Source: Corbicula japonica (Eukaryota > Mollusca > Bivalvia > Venerida > Cyrenidae). Taken from it: 64,000 bases of DNA. The stretch covers positions 8,246,938-8,310,937 of the forward strand of contig JAZAYU010000008.1 in assembly GCA_038501625.1 (NCBI GenBank), read 5' to 3'. The position numbers and the translations under genes are program-made. Positions 44,069 to 56,018 of this stretch are shown piece by piece (within the stretch, counting starts at the first letter, position 1; the number at the start of each line of letters is the position of its first letter). A model generated the notes under the pieces. That model saw only the letters and a list, made by a program, of their open reading frames with translations. It had not been told where the DNA came from and did no database searches.

Positions 44069-44320
44069 TCAAGGACAATGTTCACCGCATATACATTGAT
44101 AATAGGTCCAAATATTTTTGTCCTTGTGAATCTTATTCCAGACGTGATCTAACACTTTAGTTGCACAATGAAAATGTTTGGCATTGTCACTGATGACAAG
44201 TTTTGATGGCTCCTCTTTGAGCAACAAATCATTTGAAACACAATTTGAACATTCTACTGAAAAAATATCACTGACAACATTGATGTCAGGTCTTGGCACG
44301 TTTTGTATGTATAGGTTCAA
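44069..44320 (-). pseudogene. Fragment resembling BEL/Pao LTR-retrotransposon integrase
   Basis: The 83-codon frame contains PSKLVISDNAKHFHCATKVL followed by DHVWNKI. This resembles the second catalytic Asp region of integrase (P-x-LVISDNAxxF) in BEL/Pao elements. No LTR, reverse transcriptase or other part of the element is nearby, so it is an isolated remnant. Confidence 0.5.
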
Positions 44321-44687
44321 AATTGTATAGGTTCTAAAAAAGCCAATCCAACACCTTTGAAATTTGGCCAGCCTTGTCAGTTTATAAGAAATGGCTAATA
44401 GTATGTTGGACTTTTTACTCTAACATAGATTGCCATTTTAATGTTTTATAATTTGAAATTTTCTATTCTGAAGCTAGATTTGCTTGGGCTTAGATATTTT
44501 GTGAGCATTAATATCTTGAGATGAGCGCTTTTGAGCCAGGCCCTCCTGTTTGTTTAAACATCTACTTTAAATTGAAAGTATTCAGAATGCAAAATTAGGT
44601 CTAAAGAGAAGAGTTCTCCTTAATTTTAATTACTTGTATCCTTCTTTTAAACGCTCCGAGTCTCACCTTTCTGTAAGGTGTGATCTG

Positions 44688-44830
44688 GATCTGTACTGGT
44701 TGAATCTTGGTCAGAATTTATCTAATGAATCTAAATAAGATCATTATCAGACAGCAAGGATGTTCCAGCTGATCTGGATCTACTTTGTTTATACAGGCAA
44801 TAAAGGTGTATCTATGGAGAAAAGGGTTAA
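44688..44830. mobile_element. Partial TTAACCC-type palindromic MITE
   Basis: GATCTGGATCTGTACTGG and its inverted partner CAGCTGATCTGGATCTAC are followed by the terminus TATGGAGAAAAGGGTTAA. The left terminus is missing. Confidence 0.7.
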
Positions 44831-45818
44831 CACACCTGATAACTATGTACCTCTGTAATTTAAAGATAGAATAGTTGGTTACACATGTTCACAATTATTA
44901 AATTTAGGTCCAGGAGGGAATTTATCTTAACATTTTAAGGAGAGCATTTTACCTGCACTGAAATCCATGCTTGATTGAGCAGATTGAATTTGGTTTTAAA
45001 TAACACGTAAATAAAGTAAACCTCCGGTTAACATTGATCATTGATCTAAGTGTCAAGCTTTTACAAGCTGCTGAACGGGTATTTCTTACAACAATTATTA
45101 AACATTTCCAACTAAGGATTACTGTTTTGTTTTGTTTTTAACTAAAACTGCAGGTTGTAAGGTAAGATTATTGTGATTTTTTAACTAATTTTCAAGAATA
45201 CATGCATGCTTATATTTCTTTAAAAAATGAAATAAAAGTGAGCAACTTAATACTTTTTAAATAGGAAAGATAGTCAGTTATTTATGAAAGGTTTAAACCT
45301 CTTAAATAATAGAAAGTTGTTATTTTGTAATGCAATACCCCTGTATTGAGCAGAATAAAATCTTAACAGTAATAAAGACTTATAATGATAAACAGGTAGT
45401 GCTACTTTAAAATTTATGCAAATTGTGCAGCTCTTAAAATAAATTGCTGCCTTTTTTGTGTGTTGTGTTTTAATTATATAATATGTTAAAACATTAAAAA
45501 AATAATAAAACTACACTAACATTGAAAAACCAGATATTAAGAGTGATCTACATCCAGGCCTTCTTCTCTCTTCTTTGGGAAAATGACCCTCAGTAAAATT
45601 TGGAATTTTTCATTGTAAAATTGGTTAAATGGGGAAAACAGGAGTTGGTTATACAACCAGTCTGACAAAAGTTGCCAAAGATAATCCTTGCTTAAATGAA
45701 GGGACTAATGTGTTGTGTTTGACCAGTTATTTTGCCATTCATTGACTGTGAAGATTTGGCCAGTTATTTGTGATTTTGCCAGTCATCGACAGTGAAAATT
45801 TGGCCAAAGTAATTAGCA

Positions 45819-45890
45819 TTAACCCTTTACACCATATATACAGGTTTTATCGCTTGTGTGACCAGTGTAGATCCAGATTAGAGCAGAAAA
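45819..45890. mobile_element. Solo left half of a TTAACCC-type MITE
   Basis: TTAACCCTTTACACCATATA is followed by CCAGTGTAGATCCAGATTAG, with no inverted partner downstream. Confidence 0.65.
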
Positions 45891-45894
45891 AATA

Positions 45895-48235
45895 AATTAT
45901 TAGATTCTCATCTGGATTTTGAGGAAAAAAGGGAGCGGGTGGTTACTTTTTAATTTTTATTTTTTATTAACGAAATACCCGAGAACAGAAGTAAAAACTA
46001 ACTTAAAATTTTTAGACAATGGCATTTATAGTTACCAGAACCTTTGGTGTAGAATATTAGTCCATCTTTTCAATTTCTTCCAAAAAATCAGGATAACAAC
46101 TTACCAAAGTAGCAGGTTGGTGCCTATTCTTTCTTGAAAAGCCATAGAAGTCTTAAATAGTGACACTATCACCTTCGGTAAGCTTTGAAATGATGAACAT
46201 TTTATATATCCGGATGGTCTAAAACCTGTTCTTCCGGAACAGATGATTTTTTGCCAATAAACTTTTTTGGGGCAGGTGGTTTTGGTCAGGGGCGGGTGGG
46301 GATGAGAATCTAAAATATTTTTTTCTATTACCTTAACTTGACAGTGACATTCTAATTAATTTCATTTTAGACGTGTTAAAATGACAAGTGTTTTTGAAAC
46401 AAGTTATTATTTTTGCCAGTAGTCACTGAACTGTAGTATTAAAGAAACTTTATCTCTAACAAGGTGTCCTCAGGAGGTCATAAGCTTGAATTGTTTTAAG
46501 TGTGAGGTTACCACTGCAAGAAAAATGTCATGTGCTGACGGTAATTGATTCTTTTCAGGTTCAGGTTTTTTCTTTGAGGGTTCTTTGTGGTTTTGTACTG
46601 AGGCTATAGTTTTAAAAAGATCAGATATAAATGTACTCTAATGGGGAGAAAAGGTGGCAGGTCATGTGCATAAATTGGACATTGTATATACAAGCTTACA
46701 GTGATTATGCTGAAAGATTTGTTTGCATCTCTTGTGAAGTAACAATGGAAATATATCTTCTTGATCTTGTATGAGTATTGCTATGATCACCTGGCTCACT
46801 TTCTTAAGGAGAAACCATTCCATTTTTTTCTTACATGTAACAGGATCAAAGTTATTCAAGTATTCAAAAAACCTTAACCCTGTTATATTTGTACTTTGGA
46901 CTCTTCCCAGGGAATGTTTTAGAATCTCAGATTTGGTAGAAATTTCTAAATTCCCTCAACTTCTCCTACTACTTCTCTATAATTATGTTTCTTACAGAAA
47001 GCTGAAAATTTTAAAAACTTTTCCCTTAAATTAGAAAATCTCAATGTTCTCACAGCCGAAGCTGAACCCTGCTTCATATTTTATCTTTGAAAGTTCCAGT
47101 CATGAAAGAAATGACCGAAAAGCAAACACTCACAGTAGACCCAGCTAAGACTTCATTGGTTGCAGGGTCTACACGGCTATTAAAACAAGTAGCTGGTTTG
47201 TGTGGCTAATGTTGAAATAAACAAGTTACAACTGTGCATGATTCCATGAAGGATTGTAATACCACAGCTATGAGCAATGTTAGAAAGTTAAATTCTTTCA
47301 AAGCAATAAATTAATTACAAATGCACTGTGCCCACCTGTTTCAAACCTTATCTTATGCATGATGTCTTAAGAAGACCGTCTCAGCTGTATTTTTCCATTA
47401 ATTTTGACTTAATCACATTAAGGATTCATTTGATACTGTCTATAGAGTGCTTTGTTCAGGTTTTATCTTAAAGATAATCAATACATTCTGTCAATTAATT
47501 TAGCTTACAATACAATACTATTAAGTAACATCACATCAGAATTTTAAATTTGAAACTAAACTTACTGTTTACATATTCAGTTGTAACTTAAGTATGTTTG
47601 TTGTTTGATAGGGTTTCTCTCATTTTTACCAATCCTTAAGTAATTTGTAGTGGTCAGTCCTACCTTCACAGGCACTTTACCTGCTGAGCCATGGACCCCT
47701 AACCTTATGAAAGAACAGAAAGGTCAAATACTGTGATATCATTTTAATGTTTGTTGTTTAATTTTAGCATTTACTGTGTTATAGAAGGTGTGCAAAATCA
47801 AACACTAGCAAAATCAAAATATTTAATATGTAGTCTTATTTGAAAATACAATTATGCAAATTAATTTTATGCCGGCTTGAAAATTTATATCTTGCAAAAT
47901 ATTTTATTCGTTCTAAGTTTAATAATAACCACAGTGTTAGATCAAACTTTCACCACAACCAAATATTTTTTTCAAATCAAAACGATAAAGAAATATGCCT
48001 TTGATATATACTACCCAAAATTTGGTATGGATCACTTTTTATTTCTTTTTTTTCAGAATCACGGCAAATATTTTAACGTTTCAAACTTATGTGAGAAATA
48101 AACGAAATCTTATAAGTGATCCTTATCGAATTTTGAGTAGTATATATTGTTTAGTTTTAGTTGTACAGGGTAGATAGGTTTTCATAAATTCAGGAAGATC
48201 TGTTATTAATATTTTCAAGTGATACAACTGACTTG
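45895..48235. other. Unassigned stretch
   Basis: No supported gene. Frames of 65-90 codons are not recognised. A tRNA A-box-like sequence on the minus strand near 47690 lacks a B box. Confidence 0.3.
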
Positions 48236-48238
48236 CAC

Positions 48239-49444
48239 TTTTTGTGTCGCCCTTTCGAAGAAATGGCGATACATAGGGATCGCTCTGTCCCGTCCGTCCG
48301 TCAGTCCGTCCGTCCATCACGAAAACTTATCGTTGGCTATAACTTTGCCATTTCTTAATATTTCTTTATCAAACTTGCAAATTATATTGCTTATGACAGC
48401 ACGCTCGAGATGATGCCAAATTCTCAAGGTCAAGGTCACATTTGATGAAGTTATGCCCCTTTTTGTACTTGGATTTTTACATGAAAACTTAACGTTGGCT
48501 ATAATTTTGTCGTATCTTAATATTTTTTCATCAAACTTTCACATTATATTGCTTATGACAACACGCTCATGATGATGCCAAATTCTCAAGGTCAAGGTCA
48601 CATTTAATGGAGTTATGCCCCTTTTTGTACTTGGATTTTTACAAGAAAACTTAACGTTGGCTATACTTTGTCATTTCTTAATATTTTTACATCAAACTTT
48701 CAAATTATATTGCTTATGACAACACGCTCATGATAATGCCTAATTCTTTGATGGAGTCTGTCCGTCCGTCCGTCAGTCCGTCAGGAAAACTTAACGTTGG
48801 CTATTACTTTGCCATTTCTTAATATTTCTTTATCAAACTTTCAAATTATATTGCATATGACAACACAGTCGAGATGATGCCAAATTCTCAAGGTCAATGT
48901 CACATTTGATGGAGTTATGCCCCTTTTTGTACTTGGATTTTTACACGAAAACTTAACGTTGGCTATAACTTTGTCATTTCTTAATATTTTTTCATCAAAC
49001 TTTCAAATTTTATTGCTTATGACAACACAACACGCTCATGATAATGCCTAATTCTTTGATGGAGTCCGTCCTTCCGTCCGTCGGTCCATCAGGAAAACTT
49101 AACGTTGGCTATAACTTTGCCATTTCTTAATATTTCTTTATCTAACTTTCAAATTATATTGCTTATGACAACACGCTCGAGATGATGCCAAATTTTCAAG
49201 GTCAGTGTCACATTTGATGGAGTTATGCCCCTTTTTGTTCTTGGATTTTTACACGAAAACTTAACATTGGCTATAACTTTGTCATTTCTTAATACTTTTA
49301 CATCAAAAATTAAAAATTATATTGCTTATGAAAACACGCTCATGATGATGCCAAATTCTTCGATAGAGTTATGCCCCTTTTTGTACTTGCATTTTTATTC
49401 CGACATAGAGGGCGACACAAGTGTTCAACTGAACACCCATCTAG
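48239..49444 (+). mobile_element. Pearl/Helitron-like element, GTGTCGCCCT ends, ~160-bp core
   Basis: The 5' end is TTTTTGTGTCGCCCTTTCG with a CCGT microsatellite. The core has about seven units with AAAACTTAACGTTGGCTATA, CATCAAACTTTCAAATTATA, TCTCAAGGTCAAGGTCACAT and GAGTTATGCCCCTTTTTGTA. Additional CCGT tracts at 48751-48785 and 49063-49090 show a higher-order duplication of 5' module plus core. The 3' end is AGAGGGCGACACAAGTGTTC, AACTGAACAC (hairpin) and CATCTAG. A hairpin closely followed by CTAG is typical of Helitron-type 3' ends. Confidence 0.82.
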
Positions 49445-49540
49445 TATAGATAAAGGAAAGTTACAGGGCTGTAGGAGATGGGGAAGGAGGATTAATAACT
49501 GACGCTTTAGCACTTTTCCCATAAACCCTTTAGTCTGCTA

Positions 49541-49605
49541 TTAACCCTTTATTCCATATATACTCAAATTTTGGCATGTATGACTAGGGTAGATCCAGAT
49601 CTGCT
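49541..49605. mobile_element. Solo left half of a TTAACCC-type MITE
   Basis: TTAACCCTTTATTCCATATA and GGTAGATCCAGATC are present, with no right half. Confidence 0.65.
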
Positions 49606-49997
49606 GAAACATGGTTAAATGTATAAAAAGTCCTGTAACTTTTCCAGTTTTATTGGTATGATTCCCTTTCACCATTAGAAGCATATTCAAAATACATACT
49701 AATGCAAAATCAGTTTACTGCTTGCTTTTTACATGAACTGAAATAAACTTTTAAAAATGTTGAATTAAACATATTTTGTACATGAATCTCGCTTATTCGG
49801 TAGTCCATATACATCAAAGAAGTTACACTCTGCGGCTATCACCAGGATGGTATTAATTGCGAGAATTATCTATCGAATATTGGTAGTATAGGGTCACTTT
49901 TATGGACTTTTGTCATGTTTGTAAATAACATACCAAATAAGTTAAGGAGTGATAGATAACGTGTAAGAACGATATTTGGAAATTCTACTTATCTGTA

Positions 49998-51355
49998 TTT
50001 TTAGCTCACCTGTCACGTAGTGACAAGGTGAGCTTTTGTGATCACAATTTGTCCGGCGTCCGTCTGTCGTCCGTCGTCCGTAAACTTTTACTTTAAACGA
50101 CATCTCCTCCTAAACCCCTGGGCTGATGAAACTTGCCACAGATGTTCCTTGCATGAAGCTCTTCCAAATTTGTTCAAAGAAATCAATTCCGTGCAGAACT
50201 CTGGTTGCCATGGCAACGGAAAGGAAAAACTTCTTGTCTGAAACCACAAGGCCTAGAGCTTAGATATTTGGCATTTAGCACCCTCTAGTGGAACTCTACA
50301 AAGATTGTTCAAATTATTTCCCTGGGGTCAAAATTGGCCCCGCCCCAGGGGTCACTTCTTTTACATAGACTTATAAAGGAAATTTTTTAAAATCTTCTTC
50401 TCACAAACCACAATGCGTACAGCTTAGATATTTGGTAAGTAGCATTGTCTAATGGATGTTTACTAAATTTGTTCACATATCCCCTGGGCCAAAATCCGTC
50501 ACACCCTAGGGTTCTCTTGGTTTACATATAGTTATATAGGAAAAACATGAAAATCATTTTTCTCCAAAACTAATAGGACTAGATCTTAGATATTTGGTGC
50601 TGAGTATTGTGTAGAGACCCTTAATCAACTTTGTTTAAAAGTTGGCCCTGGGGTCAAAATTGTCCCGGCCCCGGGGGCCCTTAATATGTGAAAAAGGCAA
50701 ACTTTAAAAATCTTTCTACTGGAAACCTCAATGCCTAAAGCTTAGATATTTGGTATGTAGCATTGTCTAGTGGATATCTACCAAGTCTGTTCAAATTATA
50801 TGCCCTGGGCCAAAATAGGCCACGCCCCAGGGTTCTCTTAGTTTACATTGATTTATATAGGAAAACATGAAAAATCATTTTTCTCCGAAATTAACAGGAC
50901 TAGACCTTAGATATTTGGTATTGAGTTTTATGAAGAGACCCTTTACCAACATTGTTTAAATGTTGGCCCTGGGGTCAATTTTGGCCCCGTCCTGGGGGCC
51001 CTTAATATGTAGAAAAGGAAAAATTTAAAAATCTTCCTACTGGAAACCTCAATGCCTTAAGCTTAGATATTTGGTATGTAGCATTGTCTAGTGGATATCT
51101 ACCAAGTTTGTTCAAATTATGTCCCCTGGGCCAAAATTGGCCATGCCCTAGGGTTCTCTTAGTTTACATTGATTTATATAGGAAAACATAAATAATCATT
51201 TTTCTCTGAAACTAATGCGACTATCCTTAGATATTTCGTGTTGAGTATTGTGAAGAGACCCTTTACCAGCATTATTTAAATGTTGGCTCTGGGGTAAAAC
51301 TGAGAGTACTTTTGTACTCAGGTGAGCGATTTAGGGCCACCATGGCCCTCTTGTT
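49998..51355 (+). mobile_element. Pearl/Helentron-like element with ~300-bp core units
   Basis: The 5' end is TTTTTAGCTCACC, hairpin TGTCACGTAGTGACA and GGTGAGCTTTT, then a CGTCCGTCTGTCGTCCGTCG tract. The core repeats CTTAGATATTTGGTATGTAG, CCCTGGGCCAAAAT, GGTTCTCTTAGTTTACATTG and TTGGCCCTGGGGTCAAAATT with a ~300-bp period over about 1.2 kb. The 3' end is CAGGTGAGCGATTTA, hairpin AGGGCCACCATGGCCCT, then CTTGTT. No coding capacity. Confidence 0.8.
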
Positions 51356-51724
51356 ACATATTACTTCTTCGTGTTTTTTCCCATTTCTTCTAATGAATAA
51401 GTTTTCGTTTTTTCATGATTAATTGTGGGGATTGCATGTATAATGTAAGTATTTATTAAGAAGTATTTTGTTTGTTTTCACAATAACCATATTGTAGAAC
51501 AGCTACTTGTTCCAGCTTGATTACTGAATTTTAGGAATTAGAAATAGAACTGTATGAAAAGAATGTTAGAAGTGAGGGATAATGCTTTAATCCTTGAGAT
51601 TAAATATAACCGGTTATAAATATGATAATCAGACTTTTGTTTAAATTAGGTAGCCAACAGGTAATCCAAAGGATCAGTGGGAAAAGCACAGGTCAGTCTG
51701 TCTCAAAAATTATTTACAAGGTTT

Positions 51725-51957
51725 TTTACCCCATTTTTTCATGTCATATGACTGTTATCCCATTGCATACAGTGTAGATCCAGATCAGCCAACATATTTC
51801 TACTGTCTGATCATGATCTACACTGTTTTTTTAGTTATTTTCTGACCCAAAAGCTAAAAGTGCAGATTCTGATCAGATGGCAGGGATATACCAGCTTATC
51901 GGGATCTACACTGTTTGCTCATGTGAGAAAAGATGTATAAATGGAGTAAAGGGTCAA
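51725..51957. mobile_element. TTAACCC-type palindromic MITE, diverged
   Basis: GTGTAGATCCAGATCAGCCA and its inverted partner GTTTTTTTAGTT...GCAGATTCTGATCAG/CAGCTTATCGGGATCTAC are recognisable. The right end is ATGGAGTAAAGGGTCAA and the left end is weak (TTACCCC). Confidence 0.65.
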
Positions 51958-51959
51958 AT

Positions 51960-54005
51960 GAGTCAAATCTGTCTTCAAAGACCACCCGTTGGAAAACCCA
52001 AAAGTTCATTGAAGGCAGTTGATTTTTGTTCACAGGTATATTATGTTTTCTTTAAATCACTCAGTGGGACAAATACAATATGGTGTTAAGTGCAAGTTCC
52101 TTTATTATAACAGAAATCCTAATATGTAAGGTGTAAGAGTTATTCATTAGCTATTTACATTTGTGAGAGAATTTGATTTCATGATATTAAATTTAAAATA
52201 TCACATTTAAAAGTTTATAATTATTTAACCTATATAGACTGTTGATTAACATTCCATAATATATGCTTATCTAATTATTTTATCAACATTAAGTTCCTCA
52301 CATTTCACCTTTGGACATAAAGTTGCAAGTGTCATAAGTGGGAAATAAATTTTAATGAGCAATTTACAGATATTTTCTGTGTTATCAAAATTAAATCTGA
52401 TAATTATGAAAATGACCATTAATAGATGGTTGTAAAAGGTGAAATTTAACTTGCACTGGTTAAACTATTTTCATTGAGATTATTAATATATACATGTTTT
52501 TCTATTAAGCAAAATACATGGTACATGTTTTTCTGTTAAGCAAATTTTGTCGAATCATTTGTGTGCATTATTTTGCATGTGCAGTATATGTTCACACAGG
52601 ATATTTAATCAATAATATTTTGAATGGAGATCTAGCTTCTTCAAAATTAAAAAATTTGCAATGGATACCGTACTGTTTTAAAGGTTTTTGAATTAAAGAT
52701 TTATGAATTTCAGAGAGGGTATAATGGTGTTGACATTTTGGTTTGTGTTCTTGAATAACATAGCAGTTTCTGTATTGAGCTTGGCCGTATCATAAATCAG
52801 CAAATTGAAAAGCCGGCATTTGTTGAAAATAGTTCGTGTAAAATGGACCATTGATCATTTCTTGTTATGGTACTGCTCATGGTATCTTACAGATGGATTA
52901 AATCGCAATTTTCAGCATTTTCTTTATCGTAATTTCATATTTAAATGTAAAGTATACGAAGATTGCCTGTGTAACAATGAAAATAATATAATATTCAATT
53001 TAATGAACAAAGCTTGTTCCAAATTTGCTGAAAAGTGCTTTGATATGTTTATTGTATTTCTGTTGTTAATTCTTCTTTGAAATCACTAACAATTGACAAT
53101 GATGATTTTATATCTATGTATGGACATTATTCGCATTTCTTAGTGGACAATTATATTCACAAATTATTATTCATAAGAGTGATTCATTGCCACATTGATT
53201 ACATATCATCTTTACATATTGATGAAATAATGGTGATAATAATAATCAATTACAATAAATGTATTCATGTTTTTACAGGGTGTGAAAGGTGACAAATTGG
53301 TAAGGACAGGAGAATGACTTTCGGAGACACCCAGTAACATTACCCATTGGCTTGCAGCTGGAAAAATTTGCAAGAAATTTTGTGATATAAAAAGCGAAAG
53401 AATTGAAAAGATATTATCTTCAATTTCTCTATTATTGGAGGAGTATATTCGTATTTCAGCTATTGTGTCTGCTGACAGGATATTAATATTTCGTTGTATT
53501 CAAATACTGTGATATAAATTATATAAGAATGGACTAAGCTGATTATTCCTTTGTGGATAACCGACGTGTTAGACCTTGAAAGGGTTCCATATAGATCTAT
53601 ACAAATAGCTTCACCATTTTGTGATCTACTGTATGTGTGAAGTGGGAACTTGCTAATTACTTGAGTATTTCAATTCAAAGAAATAATACACCTTTACAAA
53701 TGATACACCTTTGCAAATTATCAATAACATAACAAAAATAACACTGTTGAAATAATTTTTTGAGAAAGAAAAAAATTGGTGAAAAAATTAACACTTTAGT
53801 GAAAATTACATTGAAAGGAATGCTAATCAGTATTGGTAGTAGTTTTTGTACAATGAGAATGGTTGTGCTGTACTGAAGTGAAGGAAGTGAATTTAAAATT
53901 TATGTAGCTTAATATAGACAATGGAAATGGGATAGATACAGCTTCACACGGAAAGATTTATTTAAGTTTCTGGAAGAAAAATTTAAGCGGTGGAATTCTT
54001 GTTAT
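51960..54005. other. Unassigned stretch upstream of RAB23
   Basis: No recognised coding exon. A near-duplicate TACATGTTTTTCTATTAAGC occurs at about 52492 and 52523. The RAB23 promoter and any 5' untranslated exon should lie here or farther upstream, but no core promoter could be fixed. Confidence 0.3.
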
Positions 54006-54011
54006 GTACAA

Positions 54012-54169
54012 ATGTTAAGAGAAGAAGAGATAGAAATTGCTATCAAAGTGGTGGTAGTTGGGAACGGGGCGGTGGGCAAGTCCAGTATGATACAGCGATA
54101 CTGCAAAGGCATCTTTACGAAGGACTATAAAAAGACAATAGGCGTAGACTTCCTGGAGAGACAACTAGA
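54012..54169 (+). CDS. RAB23: RAB23 exon with start codon, P loop and switch I
   Basis: The ATG at 54012 was chosen because it aligns with the MLEED start of vertebrate RAB23. Upstream codons are open for a short way but not conserved. The exon ends in phase 2 (GA of a Glu codon) before GTAAGTATTT. It encodes the phosphate-binding loop GNGAVGKS and the switch I Thr in KKTIG. Confidence 0.95.
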
Positions 54170-55211
54170 GTAAGTATTTTGTTTTGTTCAAAGGTGGTTA
54201 AGGACATTTTTAACCCTTTATTCCATGTATATGCATTTTATTGCATGTGCGACCAGTGTAGATCCAGATCAACCAGCACATTGGTCACATCTGATTTGGT
54301 TATACACTGATTGCAGCATATTGGTAAAAAATAATCTAATGAATAAAAAATCAAACAGTGCAGATCCTGATCAGGTGGCACTGATGTGCCGGCTGATCTG
54401 GATATACACTGTGCTGACACCTACACTATAAAGGTGTATATATGGAGAAAAGGGTTAATCCTTACAAGTCAGTCTAAAATAGTCGAAAATCTATTGCATT
54501 TTGGTTAGGAAACTGGTCTCCTTATGTCTGCAATTAAATCAGATTTTCGGAATACAACAGCTTCTAGGTGGTATATCCTAAACCATGTTACCAAGTCTCA
54601 ATTGAAAGTTTTCTTGAAATGTTTAACTGAAGTCTGATTATCTAACTTTAAAGCATCACAGTATTAAAGCTTCATTTCAGAAGAAAGATCAGAGGTTGAG
54701 AAAAATGAAACATTTGATTGTTAATACCTGGTATAATATCTGATTTAAAGATTTTGAAATTTACTTTTTTGTGACACCAGGTGGAATCTCAAGATTAATG
54801 CATATGACCAGTCAAATTGCTGAGTAATTATGTGGTCTCCTGTTTAGTTTAAAAATCTTTAGGTCCGATGTATATGGAAATGTCAGATAACCCTTTCATC
54901 CTTTATGGCATGGGTAAAAAGTGTAGATCCAGATCAGCCAGCACATCAGTGCCATCTTATCAGGATCTGCACTGTTTCCTTTTTGATTGTTTAGGTTTGA
55001 AAAATGCAAACAGTGCAGATCCTGTTCAGGTGGCGCAGATGTGCCAGCTGATCTATATCTACATCGGTCATGAGATAAAATGTGTATATATAGAGTAAAG
55101 GGATAAAGAGGATTGTTGTTTTCAGAGTGAATGGAGAAGATATACGGTTGATGTTGTGGGATACCGCTGGACAAGAAGAGTTTGATGCCATCACCAAAGC
55201 TTACTACAGAG
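54012..55211 (+). CDS. RAB23: RAB23, small GTPase, first two coding exons (partial gene)
   Basis: Exons 54012-54169 and 55126-55211 splice through a GTAAGT donor and a TTGTTGTTTTCAG acceptor, in phase, into the first ~81 residues of a Rab GTPase. The protein begins MLREEEIEIAIKVVVVGNGA and contains the P loop GNGAVGKSSM (residues 17-26), switch I with KKTIGVDFLERQ, and WDTAGQEEFDAITKAYYR (switch II). The combination GNGAVGKSSMIQRYCKGIF and EEFDAITKAYYR is specific to RAB23. RAB23 binds GTP on endomembranes and acts in ciliary traffic and Hedgehog signalling in animals. Gln69 corresponds to Gln68 of the human protein because the N-terminus has one more residue. Human RAB23 has 237 residues. 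The NKxD and C-terminal prenylation parts must lie beyond 64000, since no third exon was found in the remaining 8.8 kb. Confidence 0.95.
54210..54458. mobile_element. TTAACCC-type palindromic MITE in RAB23 intron
   Basis: It is bounded by TTAACCCTTTATTCCATGTA and TATATATGGAGAAAAGGGTTAA-type ends. The inner inverted blocks are GTGTAGATCCAGATCAACCA and CCGGCTGATCTGGATATACA. TTAA at both ends with CCC/GGG beginnings resembles piggyBac-type ends. 249 bp with no coding capacity; the frames on both strands mirror each other. Confidence 0.82.
54887..55106. mobile_element. TTAACCC-type palindromic MITE abutting RAB23 exon 2
   Basis: It starts ATAACCCTTTCATCC and ends TATAGAGTAAAGGGATAA, with inner blocks GTGTAGATCCAGATCAGCCA and CCAGCTGATCTATATCTACA. 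ATAA is present as a direct repeat at both ends. The right end is 19 bases upstream of RAB23 exon 2. Confidence 0.8.
55126..55211 (+). CDS. RAB23: RAB23 exon with switch II
   Basis: An 86-base exon follows GATTGTTGTTTTCAG and precedes GTAGTATTTT. The first base completes the split Glu codon and the last base begins the Gly codon after YYR. It encodes VNGEDIRLMLWDTAGQEEFD and AITKAYYR, with the DTAGQ nucleotide-hydrolysis motif intact. Confidence 0.95.
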
Positions 55212-55788
55212 GTAGTATTTTATTCCCAATAAAGATTTTAATCTTAAGCTCATAGATTTCAGATCATCATATATTTGTTTGGTACTTAAGACAACTAGGA
55301 TCAGCTTACACATGCCCGTAGTCTTGATTAAGCTGAGTCCTCTGCAAGCTTTCTTCAAAGGGGTTTTTGGCTGTCTTATGGTAATTACATGATAATTAGA
55401 AACTGTACGTCTGAAATCCTTGTGAAAATTCAATATTGTTCCAAAAAGGGGGGTTTAGCCACCCCACTGAAACCACTAATCGATCTTCCCCTGTCAGGGT
55501 CTGTACTGTCATTTAGTTAATATATTTCTGCTAAATGCTAATGTGAACAAGGAATGGACTGGCTTGAATTGAAAGTTACTCCAATAAATTAATTGAGAGG
55601 GTTCAGGGTTAAGATAGAATGGGTTTAGCTGTGGTACGATTTTCTTCTTTCCAACAGTTGCCAGATTCGTTTTCTTTCATATCAAAAAAGATAATAATTA
55701 TTAATAAATAATACTTAGCAGAGATTTTCTTTTAATGTCAAGTACAACACAATAATTTACTGTGTCATGTTGAAGTGGCATAATTCAC

Positions 55789-56018
55789 TCAACCCTTTCC
55801 TTCACATTTATATTTTATGGCTTGGGTGAACCTTATAGATCTAGATCAGCTCGCATATCTATGCCCTCTGATCAGGATCTGCACTATTCCCTTTTTGGTT
55901 AATTAGGTTATTTCTGACCAAAAAGTGAACAGTGCAGATCCTGATCAGATGACAGGAATGTACCAGCTGATCTGGTTGCACATGCAATAAAATGCGAACA
56001 TATGGAGTAAAGGGTTGA
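55789..56018. mobile_element. TTAACCC-type palindromic MITE
   Basis: The ends are TCAACCCTTTCC and TATGGAGTAAAGGGTTGA, and the inner blocks are TAGATCTAGATCAGCTCGCA and ACCAGCTGATCTGGTTGCAC. It has about 230 bp and lies in the next RAB23 intron. Confidence 0.8.

Noticed and set aside
47670..47710. tRNA A-box-like TGGCTCAGCAGGTAAAG on the minus strand
   Set aside because: No B box at the proper distance.
53279..53298. Short exon-like segment GGTGTGAAAGGTGACAAATT with TTTTTACAG acceptor and GTAAGG donor upstream of RAB23
   Set aside because: Only about 20 bases long and with no supporting homology; it could be a 5' untranslated exon but this cannot be shown from sequence.
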